From: Planctomycetaceae bacterium
Lineage (GTDB): Bacteria > Planctomycetota > Planctomycetia > Pirellulales > Pirellulaceae
DNA: 46,414 nucleotides
Direction of reading: 5' to 3'
Assembly: GCA_007127095.1 (NCBI GenBank)
Contig: SKZY01000129.1
Span: 1 to 46,414, forward strand
Below are positions 1 to 8,361 of this stretch, piece by piece. The position numbers and the translations under genes were made by a program. Below the pieces are notes generated by a model that ran no database searches, was not told the DNA's origin, and saw nothing but the letters and a program-made list of their open reading frames with translations. Each line of letters begins with the position of its first letter. Positions within the stretch are counted from its first letter, which is position 1.

Positions 1-1696
1 CGTTGCGCAGGCTCGCCTCCAGCCACGCGTCGTAGGTCGGGTAGAGGCCCTTGTCCGGCGGGAACATTCCGAGGCTGTGCAGTTGGAGCCACTGCCGGGA
101 AAAATCCTCGGTAAAGCGGTTAACTCGCCTGTCGGTCAACATCCGGTCCACCTCCTTCTTCAGACCGTCGCCAGTCAAAGCACCATTTCGGGCAGCGACC
201 AACAGGGCGTTGTCAGGCCTCGAACTCCAGAGGAAATACGAGAGCCGGGAAGCCAACTCCCAATCGTTGAGTTGTTCGCGGACCTCCGGTTCGCCTTCGA
301 CCAAGTAGAAAAAGTTTCGTGAGGTCAGCACACCCTTCATTGCAACGCGAAAGGCCTCGGTCACGGACTCGCCCGCCTCGCGTTCGGCGCGGAAAGATTC
401 CAGATAATCCGCTAGCTCCTCCATTTCCACCGGCCGTCGCCAAGCACGCTCGGCGAAGCGTTGCAAATGCTCTGCGATTACTTCGGGTGTGGCGTCATCG
501 GGAGGCATAACCCCCCTGCGCTGAAATTTTTCCGCCTCCGTCTCCAGGGGGCCCTCCCATTCGACCCAGTCGAGGATCACCATCGAGTAGAGGCCGTTCC
601 CTTTGTCATCGAACATCTGCGGGGCCGCTTGGGGCGTCAGCAGGTTCTCGCTGCTATGCGTGAAAATATAGCCGCCTCCGTTGAGCAGCCTGAGGAAATG
701 GATTCCTTTCAACGTATTGGTGGCCACCACATTGAAGTGCAGCTCCGTTGGCATTTCGAGCACCACCTGGGACTCATAGACCTCCGGGCTGTCCTCCGGT
801 GCGGTGATATCCATTTCGATGAGCCCGTCGACCGCATCCCTGCTACTCCCAACCGAAGTGCCGATGCTCAGGTGTGTCGGCTGACCACCGGGCGGGCGAA
901 TCCCGCTGGCCTTGAACCGTAACTTGTAGAGCCCGCTGTGCTCCGGCCCCGTCTTTCCAAACCAATTGGGTGAAAGTGCGATCCGATAATTACCGGGATA
1001 GATCAGGCAACGCAGCGGCCGCTTGATGCCGAACCGATCCAGCGACTCCTGAATCGCCTTCTCGCCGCCGCCGTAACGCAACTCGCCAGCGGTCTTGCGG
1101 ACCTTGCGTGCCTCCTTGGGCGTGGCCGGAAACGCACGGTCGAGAACGAGTTCCGCGGCGCGGTAATAACGATCGACATGCGATGGCGAAAGCGATAGCT
1201 CAGAGCCGATCCGCTCAAAACCATGCCACAGCGTGTCTTCGTTCAACTGGCCCGGTTGAGTCGGGTCGTAATGCACACCCAGCAGATCATAGACCGTGTT
1301 TTGATATTCTTTGCGGCTGAGTCGATAATGGGCTACCGGTGGCCGCGCCGCCATCCGCGCGGCTCGGCCTTCTCGAATCAACGCATCGAGCTTACTGACG
1401 AACGCTCCGATCTCGTCTTGCGTCGGTTGCGGCTCGCCTTCAGGAGGCATGTCTCCCGCATTGACTCGTTCGATCAACTCCGCCCAGCGATGTGCCTCGC
1501 CGCCAAGAGCGAAATCTCGCGAGAGGAGATCGATCCGCAGCTCGCCTTCTTGCTGGTCCGGACCGTGGCAAGTGATGCAATACTTGGAAACGAAAGCTTC
1601 GTACGGTTCCGCGGCGTATGCGGCACCGGCCAAGGCTATGCTGGCGACGAGTAACAAGAATGGGCGGGTAAAGTGTCGCGAGTGGGACATGGCCAT
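1..1696 (-). CDS. DUF1592/DUF1588-type planctomycete cytochrome c protein, C-terminus beyond the left edge (partial)
   Basis: Not in ORF track because the stop lies outside the window. Minus-strand reading from ATG at 1696 (or 1690) gives M(AM)[44 protein letters not shown] (signal peptide + CxxCH). Same frame was checked at ~508 ([36 protein letters not shown]) and at the edge ([34 protein letters not shown]). Confidence 0.85.
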   Translation of the reverse strand, partial: MAMSHSRHFTRPFLLLVASIALAGAAYAAEPYEAFVSKYCITCHGPDQQEGELRIDLLSRDFALGGEAHRWAELIERVNAGDMPPEGEPQPTQDEIGAFVSKLDALIREGRAARMAARPPVAHYRLSRKEYQNTVYDLLGVHYDPTQPGQLNEDTLWHGFERIGSELSLSPSHVDRYYRAAELVLDRAFPATPKEARKVRKTAGELRYGGGEKAIQESLDRFGIKRPLRCLIYPGNYRIALSPNWFGKTGPEHSGLYKLRFKASGIRPPGGQPTHLSIGTSVGSSRDAVDGLIEMDITAPEDSPEVYESQVVLEMPTELHFNVVATNTLKGIHFLRLLNGGGYIFTHSSENLLTPQAAPQMFDDKGNGLYSMVILDWVEWEGPLETEAEKFQRRGVMPPDDATPEVIAEHLQRFAERAWRRPVEMEELADYLESFRAEREAGESVTEAFRVAMKGVLTSRNFFYLVEGEPEVREQLNDWELASRLSYFLWSSRPDNALLVAARNGALTGDGLKKEVDRMLTDRRVNRFTEDFSRQWLQLHSLGMFPPDKGLYPTYDAWLEASLRN

Positions 1697-1783
1697 TATC
1701 TGTGAGTGGTTATTTGCGAGTGTTTCGGGTACCTGGCGAGGGTGCTCGCGGCGGTCGAAATGAAGGGTAAGTAGCTAGTCTTT

Positions 1784-2845
1784 TTACAGGCTCTCAAGAA
1801 AAAACTTGTACTCACCTGCGAGGTCGATTTGCTGGCCGTCGTGTATTAGCGCTCCGAAGCGGAGTTGAAGTGCTTGGCCTTTAGCGATTTCTATAGAACT
1901 CTTTGCGCCCTGCTTCATCGCTTCACGACCAAACGGATTGGCTACGAACACTCCGTAATCGCGATTGTGCCACCAACTTTCGCGGAAGTTCTTTTCGCTC
2001 GCCATCAGCATGATACCACAACATTGCGGGCCGCTGCTTGAGTAATCACACCACTTCGCGGGTTGGCCCCAGGTCGCTTTGGCGGTCTGCTTGCCTGACG
2101 AACTGCGGATCACGCCACCGTTCTTTTCGGTAAACGGCGTGGCCACTCGGGCCCCCAAGCCCATCTCTTCTTGGTCGCCAAAGACGAGCGGGCCTTGGTC
2201 GCCAAAGACGAGCGGGCCTTGGTCGGCATGGAACGTGGCGTCCCAGACCAACAACCAACCGCTGGGGCGACGCATCAGCGTGAAATCGTTTGTTAATGAG
2301 CCAATCGCTTGGCCCCTGCCGGTTTTCAAATGGCACTCGTTAGAAAATGTCAGGCGACCGTCTGCAATCTGGGGCTCCGATACGAACCGTACATGTTCCA
2401 TGGCCGCTCTGTTGCGCCAGAAATCATGGCCGCTGATATCGCCGAAGCCGAGCCAGATGCCCGGATGCATCGTGTCGTGATCGAGCGCATCAACTCCCTT
2501 CACGGGTGGATGAGTGCGCGTGACTTGCCGACCATCCGCCAGCCGGGCGTTGGCGAAGTACGGACGCAGGATCTTGTCGTCGCGAAAGACGAAATCGACG
2601 ATTTCTCTGCCATCGAGCGAAATACGCAGACGATCTTGCTTCTCATCGACAGCAAAACCGCTTGATGATGACGTCAAGTTGGATGCCACCGCCGGGGCGT
2701 TCGAGCCGTCGGCCGCGAGCGGTGTTTGCAGCGACATCAGAAACGTCGTCAGGTCAGCCACCTGCTGCGGTGTCAGATGCTCTGACGTATCAGGCATGGC
2801 GGAAACCGGACTCGACTTTCGTTCTTCGATCCCAAGCATAGGCAA
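1784..2845 (-). CDS. PmoA-like (DUF6807) protein with a residual cytochrome c C-terminal segment; probably a 5'-truncated gene
   Basis: ORF 353 aa. N-terminus SAMPDTSEHLTPQQVADLTTFLMSLQ resembles the end of a cytochrome c domain but there is no CxxCH. The rest (HPGIWLGFGDISGHDFW..., DYGVFVANPFGR) resembles DUF6807/PmoA-like proteins. Confidence 0.7.
   Translation of the reverse strand: MPMLGIEERKSSPVSAMPDTSEHLTPQQVADLTTFLMSLQTPLAADGSNAPAVASNLTSSSSGFAVDEKQDRLRISLDGREIVDFVFRDDKILRPYFANARLADGRQVTRTHPPVKGVDALDHDTMHPGIWLGFGDISGHDFWRNRAAMEHVRFVSEPQIADGRLTFSNECHLKTGRGQAIGSLTNDFTLMRRPSGWLLVWDATFHADQGPLVFGDQGPLVFGDQEEMGLGARVATPFTEKNGGVIRSSSGKQTAKATWGQPAKWCDYSSSGPQCCGIMLMASEKNFRESWWHNRDYGVFVANPFGREAMKQGAKSSIEIAKGQALQLRFGALIHDGQQIDLAGEYKFFLESL
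2171..2226. repeat. Exact 24-bp tandem duplication plus partial third copy inside the PmoA-like ORF
   Basis: ttggtcgccaaagacgagcgggcc at 2171-2194 and 2195-2218, then ttggtcg. Encodes DQGPLVFG twice, in frame. Confidence 0.95.
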
Positions 2846-2932
2846 ACAAACAGGTGAGATAGACTTTCATCGACAACCTTTCATACGGGCGACGCTGACC
2901 ATTTCTGGAGGGTGAGCGGGAAATTAAATAAC

Positions 2933-4015
2933 TCATAAATTAAATAGCCGACGGGCATTGCCTGCGAGAATCATCGCCTCGTCCTCTGGAGGGAGCTGAA
3001 GGCTGCGGAACGGTTCCAGGATTTCTGTGGGCTGAACCCAGGGATGGTCGCTGGAGAACAGCAACCGATCTGGGCTGCTGAAATCGAGCGCGAACCGCAT
3101 CGCCTCGGGCAACGGCGAGACGATGTCCATGTAGATTTCGCGTAAGTAGTCGCTCGGTTTCCGCTTGAGCGTCTGCGTGCTCCGCTTGAGTTGCATGATC
3201 TGGTGATCCATGCGTCCGCTGATGTAGGGCAGCGTGCCGCCAAGGTGCGGGCAGACCAGTTTCAATTTGGGATGTTCGTCCAGCAGCCCGGAGGCGATGA
3301 TCCGCGCCATGGCGATGGTGTTTTCAAACATATTGCCCAGCGTGCTGGTCAGCTCGTACCCGGCTGTCTGATCGGTCGTCATCGGCTTGGCGGGATGCAG
3401 CAGGATCGGCACGCCCATCTGTTCGGCGCGGGCGAACAGCCAGCGAAACGGCGGCTCGTCACACCAGGCGCCGGCCAGGTTAGTGTACAGCAGGATGCCT
3501 CGGAAATCGAGTTTCTCGACGCACCGTCGCAGTTCGGCCTCGGCTGCCGGTCGGTCTTGCAGCGGCAAGGCACACAATCCATAGAAGCGTCCGGGATGCG
3601 CGCGGCAGACCTCGTGGATCGAATCATGGATCACCCGGGCCATACTGCCGCCGTCTTGCCCGAACCATTCGGGGCCCGGATCGTTGTTGCTGAGCATCGT
3701 CACCTCGATGCCGGCTGCGTTCATCGCCGCCAGCTTGGCGTCGACGTCGTAATACAGCGGCGGCACTTTACGAAGCCACGGACCCATCTTCAAATAGGTC
3801 TTGCCGTCTTCGTCGTACACCGATGGGTCGGCGTCACGCCGCCGCATCACATCGAGTACCTGAGGGAAGAACAGGTGGCTTTGGCAATCGATGATCCCAC
3901 GGCGCTGCGCGGCAGCGGCGGCTGGTTGTTCCGCGGCAATGGTTTGACCAGCCACACCGGCGGCGCCCAATGCCGTAACGGTGGAGGTTAGCAAGTTTCG
4001 CCGATTGAATTTCAT
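2933..4015 (-). CDS. Amidohydrolase-2 family (metal-dependent hydrolase) with Tat-like signal
   Basis: ORF track extends to 4078; likely start at 4015 gives MKFNRRNLLTSTVTALGAAGVAGQTIAAEQ. Motifs IIDCQSHLFF, ILLHPAKPM, LVCPHLGGTLPY, LLFSSDHPW. Confidence 0.85.
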   Translation of the reverse strand: MKFNRRNLLTSTVTALGAAGVAGQTIAAEQPAAAAAQRRGIIDCQSHLFFPQVLDVMRRRDADPSVYDEDGKTYLKMGPWLRKVPPLYYDVDAKLAAMNAAGIEVTMLSNNDPGPEWFGQDGGSMARVIHDSIHEVCRAHPGRFYGLCALPLQDRPAAEAELRRCVEKLDFRGILLYTNLAGAWCDEPPFRWLFARAEQMGVPILLHPAKPMTTDQTAGYELTSTLGNMFENTIAMARIIASGLLDEHPKLKLVCPHLGGTLPYISGRMDHQIMQLKRSTQTLKRKPSDYLREIYMDIVSPLPEAMRFALDFSSPDRLLFSSDHPWVQPTEILEPFRSLQLPPEDEAMILAGNARRLFNL

Positions 4016-4361
4016 GATGGATCTTCTCAGGGTTGAGACTGATTTCGCGATTTTGTCTGAATGAGTGGTCCGCGGCATATGGTTTTAGAGGGCGCGGTCG
4101 GCCAATGGCATGCGAAATTGGCCGAAAAACATTCGAAAATCGCTTTAGATCGGCAGGCAATCGCCTAGCTGTCTCGGCTCTGCCGACAAAACCTGCGTCC
4201 CTCGCCACTGCCCTGTCTGCCTGGGGCAATGGAATCCATCTCGCGGCCGTGTTAGATCCTTGGCTCGACGGGGCGCACTGCCTCGCTTGCCCCGGTGCCA
4301 CTTGCCGAGCTGACCCATCCAGGGGTCCAAAAATTCCTCGATCGGCATCGCAAGAAATCCC

Positions 4362-4706
4362 TTGTCGCTGCAACGTGTCCCGCGCTGGCTTGGGCAGCTG
4401 CGCCAGTGGCTTAAGAACCAGTTGTCCCTGCGGCACGTCGAGCCGAATTCGTCGCTAGGCTCGGCCATGTCGTACATGCTCAATCACTGGGAAAAGCTGA
4501 CGCTGTTTTTACGCCAGCGGGGAGATCCCCTGGACAGCAACGCCTTGGAAAGAACGCTGAAGATGGCGATCCGCCATCGCAAGAACTCGCCCTTCGACAA
4601 GACGCAGCACGGAGCCGAGGTGGGCGATACGTCCATGAGCCTGATCCACACCTGCGTCCAGCCCAAGGCGGTGCAGGTTGTGTTCGCCTGCAACCCTCGT
4701 CGGTGA
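4362..4706 (+). pseudogene. IS66-family transposase C-terminal remnant
   Basis: LGSAMSYMLNHWEKLTLFLRQRGDPLDSNALERTLKMAIRHRKNSPFDKTQHGAEVGDTSMSLIHTC matches the IS66 transposase C-terminal pattern (YALNQWxxLxxFLxdgxxplDNNxxERxLR...GRKNxLF...AxxxSLIxTc). No upstream catalytic core in frame and no full-length ORF. Confidence 0.75.
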
Positions 4707-4959
4707 GACTGACCGCTGTCGTAGTGAAGTGTGCTGAAGCAATCGCGTCGCCGGTCACTGACAGCAGATAGTGAGGAGTCATTCCGGTATATCGTCAGGG
4801 ACCAAGCCGCCTGAAAGTGGCAACGGGATCTGAACTCACTAACCCTTTGAAATAAAACAAGTTACAGCGTGCTTCTGTGAAACGCGGGATCATCCCGGCG
4901 TCCGTTTGAACCGAGATGACACTGTCAGAAAACAACGCAAATCGCCGCTATTCAATGAG

Positions 4960-4995
4960 AAACAGCTCGCCGCAAATGGGTGCGACGAGCTGTTT
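4960..4995. terminator. Bidirectional hairpin, likely terminator of tRNA-Pro
   Basis: aaacagctcg ... cgagctgttt: perfect 10-bp stem, 16-nt loop with a further CGC/GCG pairing, T-rich flanks on both strands; 10 nt from the tRNA 3' end. Confidence 0.7.
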
Positions 4996-5005
4996 TGATT
5001 TTAAG

Positions 5006-5079
5006 TCGGGGCGACAGGATTTGAACCTGCGACCTCTGCGTCCCGAACGCAGCGCTCTACCAAGCTGAGCCACGCCCCG
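5006..5079 (-). tRNA. tRNA-Pro (anticodon CGG)
   Basis: Reverse complement CGGGGCGTGGCTCAGCTTGGTAGAGCGCTGCGTTCGGGACGCAGAGGTCGCAGGTTCAAATCCTGTCGCCCCGA: 7-bp acceptor stem, anticodon arm CTGCG-TTCGGGA-CGCAG, T-loop GGTTCAAAT. Confidence 0.95.
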
Positions 5080-5388
5080 ATGGTGATCGTTTGATCGTTG
5101 CTCTGCAGTCTCTTTATCTCTATGACGACCGGCCAACGTGGTTTCGCTGAATCGGTTGCTATCGCCGATTTACCCGTTTTTTACTTGGGTTGTCGGTGTG
5201 GCGGGTGTGATCGCCCGGATTGACCGCAGATGCGTCGGCAATCATGGGGGTGGCGGGCGGGCTCGTCAATGGGCGCGGGGGCGGATTTTTTTGCGGTCGA
5301 TGGCTCGGGGAATATGGCGTGGGCCAGGTTCGGGTTATCATTGCGTCTGTGTTGTCCGCCGATTCTCGCACTCCGTAGAGGCAGGCCG

Positions 5389-6414
5389 ATGTGCCGTTTC
5401 CTGTTTTTCTCGGTCTTGTTTCTGTTGGTTTGGTGTCCGACCGTCGTCGCTCCGGTCGCCAGTGGCCAGGGTTCTGCTTCGGCTCAGGAGGCGGCGGATG
5501 CGGCAGCACGGCGAGCGACGGCTCAGCCGCGGGATTGGCATAGCTTGGCGGGGCGATTTGTCGCCCGTGGCGAGTTCTTTGCCGCGAATGCCGATACGGT
5601 CGTGATCCGCCGCCGCAATGGCAGTCTGGTCAGCGTGGCGTTAGCGGATCTCGCTTCGGACGATCAGGCGTTTGTTCGCGAAGCCCGGGCCGAAATTCGG
5701 CGGCGTGAGGTTGATGATGCGGCATCCGGGACGGCCGATTCGCTGCAAGCCGAGCATACCTGGACTTCACGAGAGGGCTTCGAACTGCGCGGCCGCGTGA
5801 TCGCTTTCGGTCGCCGTGATGTGGTGCTGGCTCGATCCGGCGGTGTGACGACGGTCAACGGCACGGCGTTCTCCCGTTTGGACGCGTTTCGCCAGCATAT
5901 CGTGTTGCAGATCGTGGCCGAGATGGCCGATCCGGCGGTCGAAACCGAGCGGGACTTGGACCGCTGGATTCGGGGGTTCCGCGGCCAGCAGCAAAAGTTC
6001 ACGGTCGAGGGTGTGATGTTGCGACTGGCCGATGGGGTCGAGATCCCGATGCCGTTCTTTCTGCTTTCGGAGGCTGACTTGGAGATCCTCAGGCCGGGCT
6101 GGGAGCAGTGGGAGAGTGAGCAGGCGAGCGAGGAGAGCCGACAGCGGGAGGATTTTTTGCTCGAGGTGCAGGCGCAGGAATACCAACGCGACCGCCAACA
6201 GGCTCGTCAGATCGAGATGATGAACTTGGAATTAATGGCTGCGGCGACTGGCATCACGACGATCTGGGAAGTGACCTTGATGCCTCGACCGGGCGTCTAC
6301 GCGCGGCCGATGTCGGTCGTCGTCAGCGCGCGGGACAGCTTGCAGGCCCAACAGATGGCACTCAGCCGGTTCCCGGGGTATGTCGTCGGCCCGGTCCGTT
6401 CGCTCAACCGCTAA
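5389..6414 (+). CDS. Secreted SHD1 (SLA1 homology domain 1) protein
   Basis: ORF track 5230..6414; likely start 5389 (MCRFLFFSVLFLLVWCPTVVAPVASGQG). SHD1-like segment GRFVARGEFFAANADTVVIRRRNGSLVSVALADLASDDQAFVREARAE. Confidence 0.75.
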   Translation: MCRFLFFSVLFLLVWCPTVVAPVASGQGSASAQEAADAAARRATAQPRDWHSLAGRFVARGEFFAANADTVVIRRRNGSLVSVALADLASDDQAFVREARAEIRRREVDDAASGTADSLQAEHTWTSREGFELRGRVIAFGRRDVVLARSGGVTTVNGTAFSRLDAFRQHIVLQIVAEMADPAVETERDLDRWIRGFRGQQQKFTVEGVMLRLADGVEIPMPFFLLSEADLEILRPGWEQWESEQASEESRQREDFLLEVQAQEYQRDRQQARQIEMMNLELMAAATGITTIWEVTLMPRPGVYARPMSVVVSARDSLQAQQMALSRFPGYVVGPVRSLNR

Positions 6415-6423
6415 AGCCGCGTC

Positions 6424-7173
6424 ATGTCTTCTGTTTCGGGCAGTTCCGATTTTGTACTCAGTTTCGACGAGCTGTCCGAGCCGAAGATCCGTACTCGGAT
6501 CGCCAGCATCGCGTTGGGTGGGTCGCACCAACATACGCCGGCGAGCGGGGCGCCGCCGTTGATTCAGATCGACGGCGCGAGTGGTCAACCGCACGCGTTG
6601 ATGGCGATTCGCTCAGCGGTTCGGCTGCATGTGACAGGGAGTCTCGGCGATTATTCGTTGAGTTATTGTTCGCGTTGTGACGTGCGCGTCGATGGGCATG
6701 GAGGGCACGGTGTCGGGGAATGTCTCAGCGGTGCCGCGATTCGATTTCGCGGCAATGCCGGCCATGCGGCGGGGGTCGGGATGTTAGGTGGGACGCTGGC
6801 AATTTATGGATCAGCGGGCGACCGGCTCGGCGCGGCGATGTCGGCTGGCGAGTTGTTCGTCCGCGGCGATGTCGGCGGTGACGCGGGCGTATCGATGCGG
6901 GGCGGGACGATTGTGATCGGTGGCGACGCGGGTCCGAGGTTGGGTGAAGCATTGGGGACGGGGACGATCTATTTGCGAGGTCGGGCCGAATCGTTGGCTG
7001 ACGGGATGGTCGAGGTCGGTTTGCGAAAGCGTGACGAATTGCGATTGGGGATGTTGTTGATCAACGCCTCGATCCGGGGCGCGGCGAAGGAGTTTCGGCG
7101 GGTGATCCCCGAGTCGTTGTGGCGGACGGAGGAATCGCGGCATCACGGGGAAGTGAGGCCGAGTTGGCGATGA
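6424..7173 (+). CDS. GXGXG-motif protein (glutamate synthase alpha C-terminal / FwdC-like beta-helix)
   Basis: Repeated G-rich turns: GHGGHGVGECLSGAAIRFRGNAGHAAGVGMLGGTLAIYGSAGDRLGAAMSAGELFVRGDVGGDAGVSMRGGTIVIGGDAGPRLGEALGTGTIYLRG. Confidence 0.8.
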   Translation: MSSVSGSSDFVLSFDELSEPKIRTRIASIALGGSHQHTPASGAPPLIQIDGASGQPHALMAIRSAVRLHVTGSLGDYSLSYCSRCDVRVDGHGGHGVGECLSGAAIRFRGNAGHAAGVGMLGGTLAIYGSAGDRLGAAMSAGELFVRGDVGGDAGVSMRGGTIVIGGDAGPRLGEALGTGTIYLRGRAESLADGMVEVGLRKRDELRLGMLLINASIRGAAKEFRRVIPESLWRTEESRHHGEVRPSWR

Positions 7174-8303
7174 CAAGTGACACTGCTCGGTTAGACGGAA
7201 TCCGGTTCGCCCCGCCGCCGGTGAGTCATTTCAGCCGGCCGCCACAACGGATCGATTTGCGGGTCGGTATCGGCGATTCCGGTTTGACTGGTGAGGCGTC
7301 CGCCGGTGGCAAGACGCTGGGGCTGCCGCTGTTTTGGTACGACCCGCCGTGGCACTTGGCATCGCCCGAGCGATGTCGGCTGGTCGCCGATTTCGTCGGA
7401 GCTTGTGGAGTCATGATCGGCGGCGTCGCCCGTGACATCACGACCGCAGCCGAAGGGCTGGACGATGTGACTTGGCCACGCTTGGTCGCACATCGCTGCG
7501 ACCGGGCTGGTTGGACGCTGGAAGATGCCCAGGCGGCGACGGCGATCGAGCTGCGACTGGGGATCAGCCGTACCGCGACGGGTGGGCTGGAGTATTCTCG
7601 TGAGCAGTTTTCGCGTTGGGCCAGCCGCTGGGGTCGACAGGAAGAAGGGCGGCCAACCGAGGCCGAAGAGGGGGAACCGGAAAAAACACTGCCGCTGCCG
7701 TTGGTGTTTCCGCCGGAGTGGGCGGACCTGTCACAGATGCGAACCAAGGTGGCGCAGTTACGGGCGCTCAGCGACGCGGCGGTTTTGGTATCGTGCGACG
7801 AGGCGAGTTTGGACGAGGTATTGCCGGCGGCTGTTCAGGCCGGAGCCGACGGGTTGATCGTGCGAATTGCAGCTGATCCGGTGGAGGCATTGTTGCGGTA
7901 CCGATCGATCGTGGCGACGTTGGACGGTTCGGCCCGGCCGGCGATCTGGCTCGCCGGTGGCGAGTGGGATGCCGAGCAGGCGGTCAAATGTTTCGCTTTG
8001 GGCGCGACGGCGATTTCGCTCGACGCGGTCTGCAACCGTTGGTTGTTGGGTATCGATGACCCGGAGTTCTCGCCTGCGCAGCAGGCCGCGATCAAGTTGG
8101 GCGGTCGGATCGGCAAGACTCGCGAGGAGTTGTTGGGGGACCAGATCCGCGAGCGATTGGACTCGCTAGGTGATGCGATTGCCGGGATCATGAGGTCGTT
8201 GATGGTTGGCGAATTATCGCAATTGGGTCCTCAGCATGTCCTTGTAGCCGACGGCTCATCGGCGGATCAGCGGGGCGTGGCCGGGTTGCCGGAGAGCCGG
8301 TAA
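7170..8303 (+). CDS. Divergent FMN-binding glutamate synthase (GltB2)-like protein
   Basis: Start ATG 7170 overlaps the upstream stop (ATGA). Similarity to the GltB2 layout is limited (AIELRLGISRTATGG, GADGLIVRI, ALGATAISLDAVCNRWLLGIDDPEF, IAGIMRSLMVGELSQLGPQHVL). Assignment rests partly on its pairing with the GXGXG protein. Confidence 0.55.
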   Translation: MTSDTARLDGIRFAPPPVSHFSRPPQRIDLRVGIGDSGLTGEASAGGKTLGLPLFWYDPPWHLASPERCRLVADFVGACGVMIGGVARDITTAAEGLDDVTWPRLVAHRCDRAGWTLEDAQAATAIELRLGISRTATGGLEYSREQFSRWASRWGRQEEGRPTEAEEGEPEKTLPLPLVFPPEWADLSQMRTKVAQLRALSDAAVLVSCDEASLDEVLPAAVQAGADGLIVRIAADPVEALLRYRSIVATLDGSARPAIWLAGGEWDAEQAVKCFALGATAISLDAVCNRWLLGIDDPEFSPAQQAAIKLGGRIGKTREELLGDQIRERLDSLGDAIAGIMRSLMVGELSQLGPQHVLVADGSSADQRGVAGLPESR

Positions 8304-8361
8304 ACTCGAGCGGCCTAGAGGCCGCGGGATTCAATTCGCACGACGAGGACATTTGGCCGCG

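Noticed and set aside
3191-3991. 266-aa plus ORF opposite the amidohydrolase
   Set aside because: Shadow ORF; low complexity and no domain, while the minus frame has a clear signal peptide and enzyme motifs.
3834-4483. Minus ORFs (3834..4436, 4145..4483) around the IS66 remnant
   Set aside because: No recognisable domains, overlapping one another and the IS66-like reading on the plus strand.
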